64,000 nucleotides of DNA from Clavibacter sp. VKM Ac-2873. Lineage in GTDB: Bacteria; Actinomycetota; Actinomycetes; Actinomycetales; Microbacteriaceae. Location of the stretch: positions 470,201 to 534,200 of the forward strand of contig NZ_JADKRS010000002.1 of NCBI RefSeq assembly GCF_015351075.1, in the 5' to 3' direction. The first letter of the stretch is position 1, and each line of letters opens with the position of its first letter. The position numbers were made by a program, and so were the translations under genes. Of the stretch, positions 1 to 8,795 are shown one piece after another. A model generated the notes under the pieces. That model was given only the letters and a program-made list of their open reading frames with translations, had not been told where the DNA came from and made no database searches.

Positions 1-137
1 CCAGCTCCACCCGCACGACCAGCACGACCGCATAGCCGCACGATCGGCGCCGGGCACCTCCGCCCGGCGCCGCCACCACCACAGGTCGTCATCCGTGTCC
101 GGATGAACGAAACCAGGCGAGAGAGGCACCACCAGAT
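1..137 (+). other. Leader upstream of rpsH
   Basis: This is a non-coding stretch before the first complete gene. It contains a perfect 10-bp inverted repeat (46-55 with 62-71, loop ACCTCC) and a purine-rich segment at about 117-126 that can serve as the rpsH ribosome binding site. The gene that precedes rpsH lies outside the window. The hairpin could be a processing or attenuation site; that is inference. Confidence 0.5.
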
Positions 138-536
138 ATGACAATGACCGACCCGGTCGCTGACATGCTGACCCGACTCCGGAACGCGAACTCCGCGCAC
201 CACGACACGGTCTCCATGCCGCACTCCAAGCTCAAGTCGCACATCGCCGACATCCTCAAGTCCGAGGGCTTCATCGCCGGATGGGACGTCGCGGACGCCC
301 GCGTCGGCCAGACGCTGACGCTCAGCCTCAAGTTCGGTCCCGACCGCGAGCGCTCCATCCGGGGCATCAAGCGCGTGTCGAAGCCCGGACTGCGCGTGTA
401 CGCGAAGTCCGCGGAGATCCCCCAGGTCCTCGGCGGCCTCGGGGTCGCCATCCTGTCCACCTCCTCGGGGCTCCTCACGGACCGCCAGGCTGCGAAGAAG
501 GGCGTGGGTGGGGAAGTCCTCGCCTACGTGTGGTAA
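138..536 (+). CDS. rpsH: 30S ribosomal protein S8
   Basis: S8 binds the central domain of 16S rRNA early in assembly of the small-subunit platform. The 132-residue product has the usual family length. It starts with the typical [13 protein letters not shown] segment and ends with the conserved [12 protein letters not shown]...GGEVLAYVW block. Two start codons are possible (138 and 144, MTM-); the first is kept. It opens the visible part of the spc operon and ends 4 nt before rplF, so the two are probably translationally coupled. In E. coli S8 represses its own operon; no S8-like site can be recognised here. Confidence 0.97.
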   Translation: MTMTDPVADMLTRLRNANSAHHDTVSMPHSKLKSHIADILKSEGFIAGWDVADARVGQTLTLSLKFGPDRERSIRGIKRVSKPGLRVYAKSAEIPQVLGGLGVAILSTSSGLLTDRQAAKKGVGGEVLAYVW

Positions 537-540
537 CGCC

Positions 541-1077
541 ATGTCACGTATCGGAAGACTCCCCATCGACGTCCCCGCAGGGGTCGACGTCGCCGTGGAC
601 GGCCAGCTCGTCACGGTGAAGGGCCCGAAGGGCGAGCTCAGCCTCACCATCGCGCAGCCCATCCGCGCCGAGGTCCAGGACGGACAGGTGCTCGTCACCC
701 GTCCCGACGACGAGCGCGAGTCGCGCTCGCTCCACGGCCTCACGCGCAGCCTCATCGCGAACAACATCGTCGGCGTCACCACCGGCTACACCAAGGGCCT
801 CGAGATCGTCGGCACGGGTTACCGCGTCGCGCTCAAGGACAAGGGCGTCGAGTTCGCGCTCGGCTTCTCCCACCCGGTGTACGTCGAGGCGCCCGCGGGC
901 ATCAGCTTCACCGTCGAGGGCGTCAACAAGATGACCGTCGTCGGCATCGACAAGCAGCTCGTCGGCGAGACGGCCGCCAACATCCGCAAGATTCGCAAGC
1001 CCGAGCCCTACAAGGGCAAGGGCGTCCGCTACGCCGGCGAGAACGTTCGCCGCAAGGCCGGAAAGAGTGGTAAGTGA
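541..1077 (+). CDS. rplF: 50S ribosomal protein L6
   Basis: L6 sits near the factor-binding stalk base of the large subunit. The 178-residue protein begins [14 protein letters not shown] and shows the two-fold repeated L6 fold, ending with the diagnostic [13 protein letters not shown] motif and a basic tail. The ATG at 541 is preferred to an in-frame start at 508, because 541 matches the family N-terminus and 508 would overlap rpsH. There is no strong Shine-Dalgarno, which fits coupling to rpsH 4 nt upstream. It is the second gene of the visible spc operon. Confidence 0.97.
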   Translation: MSRIGRLPIDVPAGVDVAVDGQLVTVKGPKGELSLTIAQPIRAEVQDGQVLVTRPDDERESRSLHGLTRSLIANNIVGVTTGYTKGLEIVGTGYRVALKDKGVEFALGFSHPVYVEAPAGISFTVEGVNKMTVVGIDKQLVGETAANIRKIRKPEPYKGKGVRYAGENVRRKAGKSGK

Positions 1078-1079
1078 TC

Positions 1080-1451
1080 ATGGCTCTCGGAGTTAGAGGA
1101 AAAAGCAAGTCCGCCGCCCGCGGCCGCAGGCACGCACGCCTGCGCAAGAAGGTCGAGGGCACCGAGCTGCGTCCGCGCCTGGTCGTCACCCGTTCGGCCC
1201 GTCACGTCTTCGTGCAGGTCGTCGATGACAGCCGTGGTCACACCGTCGCGTCCGCGTCGACCCTCGAGGCCGACATGCGCACGTTCGACGGCGACAAGAC
1301 CGCCAAGTCGCGCAAGGTCGGCGAGCTCGTCGCCGAGCGCGCCAAGGCGGCCGGCGTGGAGAGCGTCGTATTCGATCGTGGTGGCAACCGCTACGCAGGA
1401 CGCGTCGCGGCCATCGCCGAAGGAGCTCGAGAGGGTGGTCTGAGCCTGTGA
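1080..1451 (+). CDS. rplR: 50S ribosomal protein L18
   Basis: L18 binds 5S rRNA and helps anchor it to the central protuberance. The protein is 123 residues from the ATG at 1080, with the basic N-terminus rich in R and K ([19 protein letters not shown]) and a conserved C-terminal [24 protein letters not shown]. An alternative GTG at 1074 would overlap the rplF stop in the GTGA arrangement common in this window and would add only MI. The 3' end overlaps rpsE by 4 nt, so expression is tightly coupled. Confidence 0.96.
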   Translation: MALGVRGKSKSAARGRRHARLRKKVEGTELRPRLVVTRSARHVFVQVVDDSRGHTVASASTLEADMRTFDGDKTAKSRKVGELVAERAKAAGVESVVFDRGGNRYAGRVAAIAEGAREGGLSL

Positions 1452-2152
1452 GCGCAGCCGAGAACAACAACAAGGAGCCCGAGGTCGTGGCAGTGGCGGA
1501 GACGCCCGTCGAGACCGCGGCGTCCACCGCACCCGCGCAGAACGAGGGCCGCGAGGGCCGTCGTGGCGGACGCGACCGGAACCAGGGCGGCCGCGACAGC
1601 CGCGGTGGCCGTGATGCCGACAAGAGCCAGTTCCTGGAGCGCGTCGTCACCATCAACCGCGTGTCCAAGGTCGTCAAGGGCGGTCGTCGCTTCAGCTTCA
1701 CGGCGCTCGTGATCGTCGGAGACGGCAACGGACTGGTGGGCGTCGGATACGGCAAGGCCCGCGAGGTCCCGACCGCCATCTCCAAGGGCGTCGAGGAGGC
1801 GAAGAAGAACTTCTTCCGCGTCCCCCGCATCGGCCTGACCATCCCGCACGCCGTGCAGGGTGAGGCGTCCGCCGGAGTCGTGCTGCTGCGCCCCGCGTCC
1901 GCGGGTACCGGCGTCATCGCCGGTGGCCCCGTCCGCGCGGTGCTCGAGTGCGCCGGCATCCACGACGTCCTGAGCAAGTCGCTCGGCTCGTCGAACACGA
2001 TCAACATCGTGCACGCCACGGTCGAGGCGCTCAAGCAGCTCGAGGAGCCGCGCGCCGTCGCAGCCCGTCGAGGGCTCGAGCTGGAGCAGGTCGTCCCGGC
2101 CCGCATCCTCCGCGCCCAGCGTGCCGAGGCCGACGCGAAGGCAGGTGTCTGA
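1448..2152 (+). CDS. rpsE: 30S ribosomal protein S5 with Gly/Arg-rich N-terminal extension
   Basis: S5 lies at the mRNA entry side of the 30S subunit and affects decoding accuracy. The core begins near residue 58 ([18 protein letters not shown]) and contains the [14 protein letters not shown] motif. The product is 234 residues against about 166 in E. coli. The difference is mainly a low-complexity N-terminus with acidic and alanine residues followed by RGG-like repeats (about residues 33-56). It starts at GTG 1448, overlapping the rplR stop by 4 nt. The extension is probably disordered; its role is unknown. Confidence 0.96.
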
Positions 2153-2334
2153 TGGCTCAGCTCCGAGTGACGCAGATCAAGTCCAAGATCAGCGAGAAGC
2201 AGAACCAGCGCGACACCCTGCGGAGCCTCGGGCTCCGTCGCATCGGTGCCGTGGTGGTCCGAGAGGACAACGCCCAGAACCGCGGCTACGTCAACACCGT
2301 CGCGCACCTGGTGAAGGTGGAGGAGATCGACTGA
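2152..2334 (+). CDS. rpmD: 50S ribosomal protein L30
   Basis: L30 is a small large-subunit protein found in bacterial and archaeal ribosomes. The 60-residue product starts [13 protein letters not shown] and carries the typical [14 protein letters not shown] segment. Its ATG overlaps the rpsE stop by 1 nt (TGATG), and its own stop overlaps the rplO ATG in the same way. Length and order (rpsE-rpmD-rplO) match the standard spc operon. Confidence 0.95.
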
Positions 2335-2912
2335 TGGCTGAGAAGAACGAGTCGGCCGAGACGCCCGTGAAGGCGTCCAAGGCCGCACCCAAGAAGACCG
2401 CGAAGGCGCCCGCCGCCGCTGCGGCCGCTTCCGCCGAGACGACCACGGTCGGCTCGACGGAGACGGTCAAGCGCGAGCAGGTCCTCAAGGTCCACCACCT
2501 CCGTCCCGCCGCCGGGGCCAAGAAGGCACGCCAGCGTGTCGGCCGCGGTGAGGGCTCGAAGGGCAAGACCGCGGGTCGTGGCACCAAGGGCACGAAGGCC
2601 CGCTACACGGTCCGCGTCGGCTTCGAGGGTGGGCAGATGCCGCTGCACATGCGCACCCCGAAGCTCCGCGGGTTCAAGAACCCGTTCCGCGTCGAGTACC
2701 AGGTCGTGAACCTGGAGAAGCTCGCCGTGCTCTACCCCGACGGCGGCGACGTCACCACGAGCGACCTGGTCGCCAAGGGTGCCGTGCGCAAGAACGAGAA
2801 GGTCAAGGTCCTCGGGGACGGCGACATCTCGGTTAAGCTGACGGTTGCGGTCGACAAGGTCTCCGGCTCCGCAGCGGAGAAGATCGTCGCAGCAGGCGGC
2901 TCCGTCAAGTAG
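2334..2912 (+). CDS. rplO: 50S ribosomal protein L15 with N-terminal extension
   Basis: L15 is a late-assembling large-subunit protein. The family core starts at about residue 48 ([27 protein letters not shown]) and includes the [16 protein letters not shown] motif. The 192-residue product carries about 45 extra N-terminal residues rich in Ala, Lys, Thr and Glu, which are probably disordered. The ATG overlaps the rpmD stop. It is followed by a 125-nt gap holding a 12-bp hairpin before secY, so secY may be expressed at a different level from the ribosomal genes. Confidence 0.95.
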   Translation: MAEKNESAETPVKASKAAPKKTAKAPAAAAAASAETTTVGSTETVKREQVLKVHHLRPAAGAKKARQRVGRGEGSKGKTAGRGTKGTKARYTVRVGFEGGQMPLHMRTPKLRGFKNPFRVEYQVVNLEKLAVLYPDGGDVTTSDLVAKGAVRKNEKVKVLGDGDISVKLTVAVDKVSGSAAEKIVAAGGSVK

Positions 2913-2931
2913 CACTTCAGGACGCAACGGC

Positions 2932-2959
2932 AGGGGCGGTCGGGCAACCGACCGCCCCT
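2932..2959 (+). terminator. Hairpin between rplO and secY
   Basis: A perfect 12-bp stem (2932-2943 with 2948-2959) encloses a GCAA tetraloop of the stable GNRA class. No T-run follows. It could be a partial terminator or an mRNA-stabilising 3' end for the ribosomal part of the operon; either reading is inference. Confidence 0.6.
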
Positions 2960-3037
2960 ACCGGCACCTGGGGCCGCATCGGGTCGGCCCGACCCCCGCC
3001 TCCCGGCGGACCTCCCACAGAAAGCAGGACACCCTCC

Positions 3038-4360
3038 GTGTTGAGCGCCGTCGTCAGGATCTTCCGCACCCCCGATCTGCGTCGCAAGATCGGGTTCACG
3101 CTGGGCATCATCGCCCTCTTCCGCCTCGGATCGTTCATCCCGGCGCCGTTCGTCGACTTCGCCAACGTGCAGTCGTGCCTCGCGGCCAACCAGGGCACCT
3201 CGGGCCTCTACGAGCTCGTCAACCTCTTCAGCGGCGGCGCGCTGCTGAAGCTCTCCATCTTCGCGCTGGGCATCATGCCGTACATCACGGCGTCGATCAT
3301 CGTCCAGCTGCTCCGCGTGGTCATCCCGCACTTCGACACCCTCTACAAGGAGGGCCAGTCCGGCCAGGCCAAGCTCACGCAGTACACGCGCTACCTCACG
3401 ATCGCCCTCGCGGTGCTCCAGTCCACGACGCTCATCACGGTCGCGCGCAGCGGGGCGCTCTTCGGCCAGACCAACGTCAGCGCCTGCACGCAGCTCGTCA
3501 CGAACGACGCCTGGTACGCGATCATGCTCATGGTCATCACCATGACCGCCGGCACCGGCCTCATCATGTGGATGGGCGAGCTCATCACCGAGCGCGGCAT
3601 CGGCAACGGCATGTCGCTCCTCATCTTCACGTCGGTCGCCGCCGCGTTCCCGACCTCGCTCATCGCGATCCAGCAGAGCCGCGGCTGGGAGGTCTTCCTC
3701 CTGGTCATCGCCGTCGGCCTCCTCGTCGTGGCCGCCGTCGTCTACGTCGAGCAGTCGCAGCGTCGCATCCCCGTGCAGTACGCCAAGCGCATGGTCGGTC
3801 GCCGCACCTACGGCGGCAACAACACCTACATCCCCATCAAGGTGAACATGGCCGGCGTCGTGCCCGTCATCTTCGCGTCGTCGCTGCTGTACCTGCCCGC
3901 GCTGGTCGCGCAGTTCAACCAGCCCGCCGTCGGCCAGGCGCCGGCGCCGTGGGTGCAGTGGATCACCGACAACCTCACGACGGGCGACCACCCGCTCTAC
4001 ATGGCGATGTACTTCCTGCTCATCGTCGGCTTCACGTACTTCTACGTCGCCATCACCTTCAACCCGGAGGAGGTCGCCGACAACATGAAGAAGTACGGCG
4101 GCTTCATCCCCGGCATCCGCGCGGGACGCCCGACGGCCGAGTACCTCGACTACGTGCTCACCCGCATCACGCTGCCGGGCTCGCTGTACCTCGGGCTCAT
4201 CGCGCTCCTGCCGCTCATCGCCCTGTCGATCGTCGGCGCGAACCAGAACTTCCCGTTCGGCGGCGCGAGCATCCTGATCGTGGTCGGCGTCGGCCTCGAG
4301 ACGGTGAAGCAGATCGACTCGCAGCTGCAGCAGCGGCACTACGAGGGGCTGCTCAAGTGA
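3038..4360 (+). CDS. secY: Preprotein translocase subunit SecY
   Basis: SecY is the channel-forming subunit of the Sec translocon. The 440-residue protein shows about ten hydrophobic segments and the family motifs [15 protein letters not shown] and [13 protein letters not shown]. The GTG at 3038 lies about 10 nt after an AGAAAGCAGGA purine-rich site and gives the expected amphipathic N-terminus ([16 protein letters not shown]). It is translationally coupled to adk by a 4-nt overlap. Placement after rplO is the classic spc arrangement. Confidence 0.97.
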   Translation: MLSAVVRIFRTPDLRRKIGFTLGIIALFRLGSFIPAPFVDFANVQSCLAANQGTSGLYELVNLFSGGALLKLSIFALGIMPYITASIIVQLLRVVIPHFDTLYKEGQSGQAKLTQYTRYLTIALAVLQSTTLITVARSGALFGQTNVSACTQLVTNDAWYAIMLMVITMTAGTGLIMWMGELITERGIGNGMSLLIFTSVAAAFPTSLIAIQQSRGWEVFLLVIAVGLLVVAAVVYVEQSQRRIPVQYAKRMVGRRTYGGNNTYIPIKVNMAGVVPVIFASSLLYLPALVAQFNQPAVGQAPAPWVQWITDNLTTGDHPLYMAMYFLLIVGFTYFYVAITFNPEEVADNMKKYGGFIPGIRAGRPTAEYLDYVLTRITLPGSLYLGLIALLPLIALSIVGANQNFPFGGASILIVVGVGLETVKQIDSQLQQRHYEGLLK

Positions 4361-4959
4361 CCCGGCTCCTGATCGTGGGCCCGCCCGGCGCGGGCAAGGG
4401 CACGCAGGCGAAGCGCATCGCCTCCGAACACGGCATCCCCGACGTGTCCACCGGCGACATCTTCCGCCAGAACATCAAGGACCGCACGGAGCTCGGCCAG
4501 CAGGTGCAGGCGCTCGTGGACGCGGGCAACTACGTCCCCGACGAGCTCACCAACAGCCTCGTCACCGCGCGCCTCCAGGAGGAGGACGCGCAGGCGGGCT
4601 TCCTGCTCGACGGCTACCCGCGCACGCTCGACCAGGTCGCGTACCTCGAGGAGCTGCTGCAGGGGTGGGGCCAGGAGCTCGACGCCGTGATCCAGCTCGT
4701 CGCCGACGAGGAGGAGGTCATCGCCCGCCTGACCCGTCGCGCCGCCGAGCAGGGGCGCGCCGACGACGGCGAGGAGGAGATCCGGCACCGCCAGGAGGTC
4801 TACGTCCGCGAGACCAGCCCCCTCATCGACGTGTACCGCGAGCGCGGGCTCCTCGTCGAGGTCGACGGGCTGGGCGAGGTCGACGAGGTCGCCGAGCGCA
4901 TCCGCACGGCCCTCGCGGGTCGCGGCGTCCGTCCCTCCTCCGACGCCGGCCGCGCGTAG
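4357..4959 (+). CDS. adk: Adenylate kinase, short-LID form
   Basis: Adenylate kinase converts ATP and AMP into two ADP. The P-loop GPPGAGKGT lies at residues 8-16, the AMP-binding STGDIFR at about 31, and DGYPRT at about 85. The 200-residue protein has only a short loop where long forms carry the zinc-type LID domain ([19 protein letters not shown]), so this is the compact variant frequent in Actinobacteria. The GTG start at 4357 overlaps the secY stop (GTGA). map follows after 4 nt. Confidence 0.96.
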   Translation: MTRLLIVGPPGAGKGTQAKRIASEHGIPDVSTGDIFRQNIKDRTELGQQVQALVDAGNYVPDELTNSLVTARLQEEDAQAGFLLDGYPRTLDQVAYLEELLQGWGQELDAVIQLVADEEEVIARLTRRAAEQGRADDGEEEIRHRQEVYVRETSPLIDVYRERGLLVEVDGLGEVDEVAERIRTALAGRGVRPSSDAGRA

Positions 4960-4963
4960 CGCC

Positions 4964-5800
4964 GTGGGCGCGCTCCGCCGCACGCCGGGGATCTACAAGA
5001 CCCCGGACGAGATCCGCCGCATGGTCGCGCCCGGCCTCGCGACCGCCGCGTCGCTCGACGCCGTCCGCGGGCTCATCGCCCCGGGTGTGACCACCGGCGA
5101 GCTCGACGCCGCAGCCGACGCCGCCATCCGCGCGCTCGGCGGCCACTCCAACTTCCAGCTCGTGCCGGGCTACCGCCACACCGTCTGCGTCTCCGTGAAC
5201 GACGAGGTCGTGCACGGCATCCCCGGCGACCGCGTGCTGCAGCCGGGCGACATCGTCTCGGTGGACAGCGGCGCCGAGATCGACGGCTGGAACGGCGACT
5301 CGGCGATGACCGTCGTCGTGCCGGATCCCGCGCGCCCCGACATCGTCGAGGCCCGCGAGCGCCTGTCGCGCGTGACCGAGGACTCGCTCTGGGCGGGCAT
5401 CGCCCGGCTCGCGACCGCGTCGCACCTCAACGAGGTGGGCGAGGCCGTCGAGGAGAGCGTGGAGGCGGCCGGCTCCTTCGGCATCGTCATGGACTACACG
5501 GGGCACGGCATCGGCCGGAGCATGCACGAGGATCCGCCGGTGTTCAACTACCGCGTGCGCGGCCGCGGGCCCGCCGTGAAGCCCGGGTTGGTCGTCGCGA
5601 TCGAGCCGATGATCACCGACGGCGACGCGGAGACGCGCGTGCTCGACGACGACTGGACGGTCGCCACGGTGGACGGCAGCATGGCCTCGCACTGGGAGCA
5701 CTCCGTCGCGGTGCACGCGGGCGGCATCTGGGTGCTCACGCTCGCCGACGGCGGGGCGTCGCGCCTCGTGCCGCTCGGCGTCACGCCCGTCGCGCCCTGA
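4964..5800 (+). CDS. map: Type I methionine aminopeptidase
   Basis: Map removes the initiator methionine from nascent proteins. The metal-binding residues of the pita-bread fold are visible: D in VDSGAEIDGWNGD, H in GHGIG, and the glutamates in AIEPMI and near the C-terminus (HWEHSVAV). The substrate-binding CVSVNDEVVHGIP motif is also present. It is 278 residues, starting at GTG 4964, 4 nt after adk. It is the last gene of this operon before the strand switch; in many bacteria infA follows directly, but here an 8-kb sugar-transport block intervenes. Confidence 0.96.
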   Translation: MGALRRTPGIYKTPDEIRRMVAPGLATAASLDAVRGLIAPGVTTGELDAAADAAIRALGGHSNFQLVPGYRHTVCVSVNDEVVHGIPGDRVLQPGDIVSVDSGAEIDGWNGDSAMTVVVPDPARPDIVEARERLSRVTEDSLWAGIARLATASHLNEVGEAVEESVEAAGSFGIVMDYTGHGIGRSMHEDPPVFNYRVRGRGPAVKPGLVVAIEPMITDGDAETRVLDDDWTVATVDGSMASHWEHSVAVHAGGIWVLTLADGGASRLVPLGVTPVAP

Positions 5801-5817
5801 CGCGCTGATCGGCGGAC

Positions 5818-5844
5818 CACCGGCGGCGCACGCGCCGGCCGGTC
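5818..5844. terminator. Imperfect inverted repeat between converging map and regulator gene
   Basis: A GC-rich imperfect inverted repeat (ACCGGCGGCGC facing GCGCCGGCCGGT) lies in the 42-nt gap between the stops of two convergent genes. It may terminate both transcripts. There is no T-run on either strand. Confidence 0.4.
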
Positions 5845-7843
5845 AGGTGTCCATGACGTGCACGAGCTCCTCGATGAAGGAGCCGTGCGAGCCGGACGCC
5901 CGCATGATCGCCTGCACGTCGCGGTGGTCGGAGAAGACCTCGACGAACTGGTCGAAGACGTGCTGGAAGCTCGTGCGGCCGCTCGCGCTGAACGCCACGA
6001 GCGCGACCACGTGCACGCGGTTGCCGCCCCACTGCATCGCCTCGTCGTTGACCACGATGGCGATGGCGGTGCGATGGGCGGTCATGTCGAGGGAGTGCGG
6101 CACGGCGAGCGTGTCGGTGAACGCCGTCGACGACAGGCGCTCGCGCTCGATCGCGCCCTCGATGTACTCGGGCTCGATGATGCCCTGCTCGACCATGCGC
6201 TGGCCGAGGAGCCGGATCATCGCCTCCTCGTCGGGCGCGTGCAGGTCGCGGAAGAACAGCGACTCGTCGAGGAAGCGCAGCAGGTCGTGCTTCATGGAGC
6301 TGCGGCGCGCGTGGCGGCGGACGCGGGCGACGGCCCGGCGGATCGCCTCGATGTCGTCGGGCGTCGGCAGTGGCTGGACGACGACGACGTCATCGCCGGG
6401 CGGACGCGTGCCGGTGGCGTCGATCACGAGCTGGACCCCGAGGGCGTCCGCGTCGACGTCGGTGCGGGTGACCACGGCGTCCACGCTGATGTCGGCGCCC
6501 AGCGCCTGCTCGATGCGCTGGCGCATGATCTGGTGCAGGTCGTAGTAGTTGGGGCACACCAGCGCGCACGCGACCCGGTCGTCGCGCCGCGCGACGCGCT
6601 CCCGGTGCGATCCCACGTGCAGCGCGATGTACGCGATCTCGTCGTCGTTGATCGCGATCCCGCGCCGCCGCTGCACCTCGCTCGCGATGAACACGGCGAT
6701 CTCGTACGTCATCGGATAGGAGGTCTTGATGGAGCGGGCGAGCGGGTTGCGGGAGAACGAGCGGTCGGCGGCGCGGGCGACGAGGTTGCCGAGGTGCAGC
6801 GAGAAGCGCACCGTGAAGTCCTCGTCCTCGAGGTCGACCAGGTACTCCTGCTTCACGCGGCGGACGATGGCGCGCACCACGTCGAGGTCGCTCTCGACGA
6901 CGTGCTCGCGCATCACGGTCGCGAGCGACTGCTCGTTGCCGGGCGTGACGACGCGCGTGCGGACGAGGAGCGCGAGGTAGGCGACGTCGCCGGCGGGCAC
7001 CGGCACGTCGAAGTGCGCCCGCAGGAGGCCTCCGAGCACGTCGCGGATCGCGAGGGCGGTGGGGTCGGCGGAGGGCACGGGCGACGACGCGTCGCCGTCG
7101 GCGGCGGTCGGCCCCCCGGATGCGGGCGCGTCGTCGAGCCCGGCGCCCGCGGCGGGATCCCCGTCCTCGTCCGTGCGTCGTGGCGCCCGGGCCAGCCGGT
7201 CGACCGCGATCGCCACGTGCAGGAGCACGTTGTCGACCCCGTACTCGTTGACGAAGAAGCCGCCCGCGGTCAGCTCGCGGATCAGGTCCGTCTTGAACGC
7301 GCGGAGCGAGTCGGACGCGAACTCCCGCTGCACCGTCTCGAGCGGCAGGAAGCCCTGCGCGCTCTCGTCGCGGAACATGCGCGACAGCAGCCGGCGGAAG
7401 TCGCGCTCCGAGCCCTCGAGCACGACGGTGGATCCGGTGCGGCGGAGGGCGAGCCCGGCGTCCTCGACGAGGGCGCGCACCTTGCGCAGGTCCGCCTCGA
7501 TCGTGGACTCGCTCACGTGCAGCTCGCCGGCGAGCGCGAAGACGTCGAGGCCGTCGGGCGCGTCGCCCAGCCGGCGGACGAGGGCATGCAGGCGGTCGCG
7601 CGGCGTGCCCTGCGGATCGCCGCCCGTGCGCGTCCCGAGGTGGCGGGCGTAGCTGCCCGCGTCGATCCTGTACCCGTCGGGGGAGGAGGCGATGGCCACG
7701 CTCGAGCGCTCCCGCACGGCGGTGACGTAGTTGCGGACGCTGCGCGTCGTGACGCCGAGGCGGTCCGCGAGCTCGCCGGCCTCGACCCAGCGGTCGGCCG
7801 TGGACAGGTAGTCCAGCAGCCTCTCCTGGTTCTCGCTCAGCAT
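5843..7843 (-). CDS. MtlR-type PRD transcriptional regulator with C-terminal EIIA domain
   Basis: This is a PTS-controlled regulator. Domains in order in the 666-residue product: a DeoR-like helix-turn-helix (about 1-60), a second HTH (about 95-130), two PTS regulation domains (roughly 190-420), an EIIB-like segment with a cysteine (ALVCPNYYDL), and a mannitol/fructose-type EIIA domain (about 525-666) with the phospho-acceptor histidine in AVPHSLD. The ATG at 7843 follows an AGGGAG site. It is divergent from the PTS genes, and members of this family activate mannitol operons when phosphorylated by PTS proteins. I infer control of mtlA-mtlF-mtlD; the exact symbol is not assigned. Confidence 0.88.
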   Translation of the reverse strand: MLSENQERLLDYLSTADRWVEAGELADRLGVTTRSVRNYVTAVRERSSVAIASSPDGYRIDAGSYARHLGTRTGGDPQGTPRDRLHALVRRLGDAPDGLDVFALAGELHVSESTIEADLRKVRALVEDAGLALRRTGSTVVLEGSERDFRRLLSRMFRDESAQGFLPLETVQREFASDSLRAFKTDLIRELTAGGFFVNEYGVDNVLLHVAIAVDRLARAPRRTDEDGDPAAGAGLDDAPASGGPTAADGDASSPVPSADPTALAIRDVLGGLLRAHFDVPVPAGDVAYLALLVRTRVVTPGNEQSLATVMREHVVESDLDVVRAIVRRVKQEYLVDLEDEDFTVRFSLHLGNLVARAADRSFSRNPLARSIKTSYPMTYEIAVFIASEVQRRRGIAINDDEIAYIALHVGSHRERVARRDDRVACALVCPNYYDLHQIMRQRIEQALGADISVDAVVTRTDVDADALGVQLVIDATGTRPPGDDVVVVQPLPTPDDIEAIRRAVARVRRHARRSSMKHDLLRFLDESLFFRDLHAPDEEAMIRLLGQRMVEQGIIEPEYIEGAIERERLSSTAFTDTLAVPHSLDMTAHRTAIAIVVNDEAMQWGGNRVHVVALVAFSASGRTSFQHVFDQFVEVFSDHRDVQAIMRASGSHGSFIEELVHVMDT

Positions 7844-8053
7844 CGTCGTCTCCCTGCGCGACGGATCGCGTCCCCGGGCGGCGGACGGAGCCTGCCGCTC
7901 TCGGAGACGAGTCAACCATCCGCGCCCGCGCGCCATGCCCGCCGGGGCGCCCGCCGGCCACCTCTTCCTACCCCGCGGAAGCGGATCTGCTGGCACGCGC
8001 GGCCCCCCGCGGAGCACCATGGGACGACCAGCGACGACGCGAGGAGGCACAGC
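7844..8053. promoter_or_regulatory. Divergent intergenic region between PRD regulator and PTS genes
   Basis: This 210-bp region must hold the promoters for the minus-strand regulator and the plus-strand PTS genes. I see no convincing -35/-10 pair. An imperfect inverted repeat (CTTCC...GGAAG) near 7965-7983 could be an operator, but the match is short. A good ribosome binding site (GAGGAGG) sits at about 8040-8046, before the EIIB gene. Confidence 0.4.
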
Positions 8054-8434
8054 ATGACCGGGAGGATCCTCGTCGTCTGCGGCTCCGGCGCATCCAGCAC
8101 CTTCCTCGCCCAGCGCCTCCGTGCGCTCGCCGAGGCCGACGGGCTCGAGATCGAGGCGGTCGCCGGATCCCTCGCCCAGGTGCGCCTCGACGCCGCCGGC
8201 ATGGACGTCGTCCTCCTCGGCGCCCACCTCGCCGACCGGCTCGACGCCGTGCGCGCCGCGGCCGAGGACGAGGGTGCGACCGCCGTGCTCCTCGACGCCG
8301 ACGCGGCGCAGCCCGAGGGCGCGCGCGCCGCGCTCGACCGGGCCATCGCCGCCATGCGCCAGGGCGCCCGCGCGCTCCGTCTCTCCCCGGGGCTGCACGG
8401 CCGTCCCGTCGGGGGATCCCCGCCCGTCGCCTGA
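8054..8434 (+). CDS. PTS EIIB-like protein, lactose/cellobiose type, without a visible partner EIIC
   Basis: The 126-residue protein begins with a P-loop and cysteine (ILVVCGSGASSTFLA, Cys9) in the position of the phosphorylated cysteine of lactose/cellobiose-type EIIB domains, followed by a MDVVLLGAHLADRL segment typical of that fold. No EIIC of that class lies nearby; the only permease here is the mannitol type, which already carries its own EIIB. It stands between the PRD regulator and ptsH. It may have a regulatory rather than transport role; that is inference. The start is the ATG at 8054 with a GAGGAGG site. Confidence 0.75.
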   Translation: MTGRILVVCGSGASSTFLAQRLRALAEADGLEIEAVAGSLAQVRLDAAGMDVVLLGAHLADRLDAVRAAAEDEGATAVLLDADAAQPEGARAALDRAIAAMRQGARALRLSPGLHGRPVGGSPPVA

Positions 8435-8528
8435 ACCCGGAGCCCGCCGCCGACACCGCACGACCCGCACCACCGCACGACGCCCGCCCACCAGGGCCCC
8501 GACGACGGGGCCGACCGAAGGAGCCACC
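8435..8528 (+). promoter_or_regulatory. C-rich spacer before ptsH (candidate Rho site)
   Basis: This non-coding spacer is rich in C and A and poor in G. It contains CGCACCACCGC (8466-8476), an 11-mer that recurs in several other 3' regions of this window. A GAAGGAG ribosome binding site for ptsH lies at 8517-8523. The composition resembles a Rho utilisation site; this is inference. Confidence 0.35.
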
Positions 8529-8795
8529 ATGGCAGAACGCACCGTCACCATCGCCTCGTCGCACGGGCTGCACGCCCGCCCCGCCTCGCTGTTCACGCAG
8601 GCCGCCGCGAAGGCCGGGATCCCCGTGCAGCTCGCCAAGGGCGACCGCAGCGTCAACGCCGCGAGCATCCTCGGCGTGATCTCGCTGGGCGTCGACACGG
8701 GCGACGAGGTCGTCGTCTCCGCCGAGGGCGAGAACGCCGAGCAGGTCGTCACCGACCTCGCCACGCTCCTCGAGTCCGACCTGGACGCCGCATGA
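8529..8795 (+). CDS. ptsH: Phosphocarrier protein HPr
   Basis: HPr carries the phosphoryl group from enzyme I to the sugar-specific EIIA domains. The 88-residue protein has the active-site histidine at position 15 in SSHGLHARPAS and a serine at position 46 (NAASILG), equivalent to the regulatory serine of Firmicutes HPr. It starts at ATG 8529 and overlaps ptsI by 4 nt (ATGA). Its placement in the mannitol cluster means the general PTS proteins are encoded together with a specific permease. Confidence 0.96.
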   Translation: MAERTVTIASSHGLHARPASLFTQAAAKAGIPVQLAKGDRSVNAASILGVISLGVDTGDEVVVSAEGENAEQVVTDLATLLESDLDAA

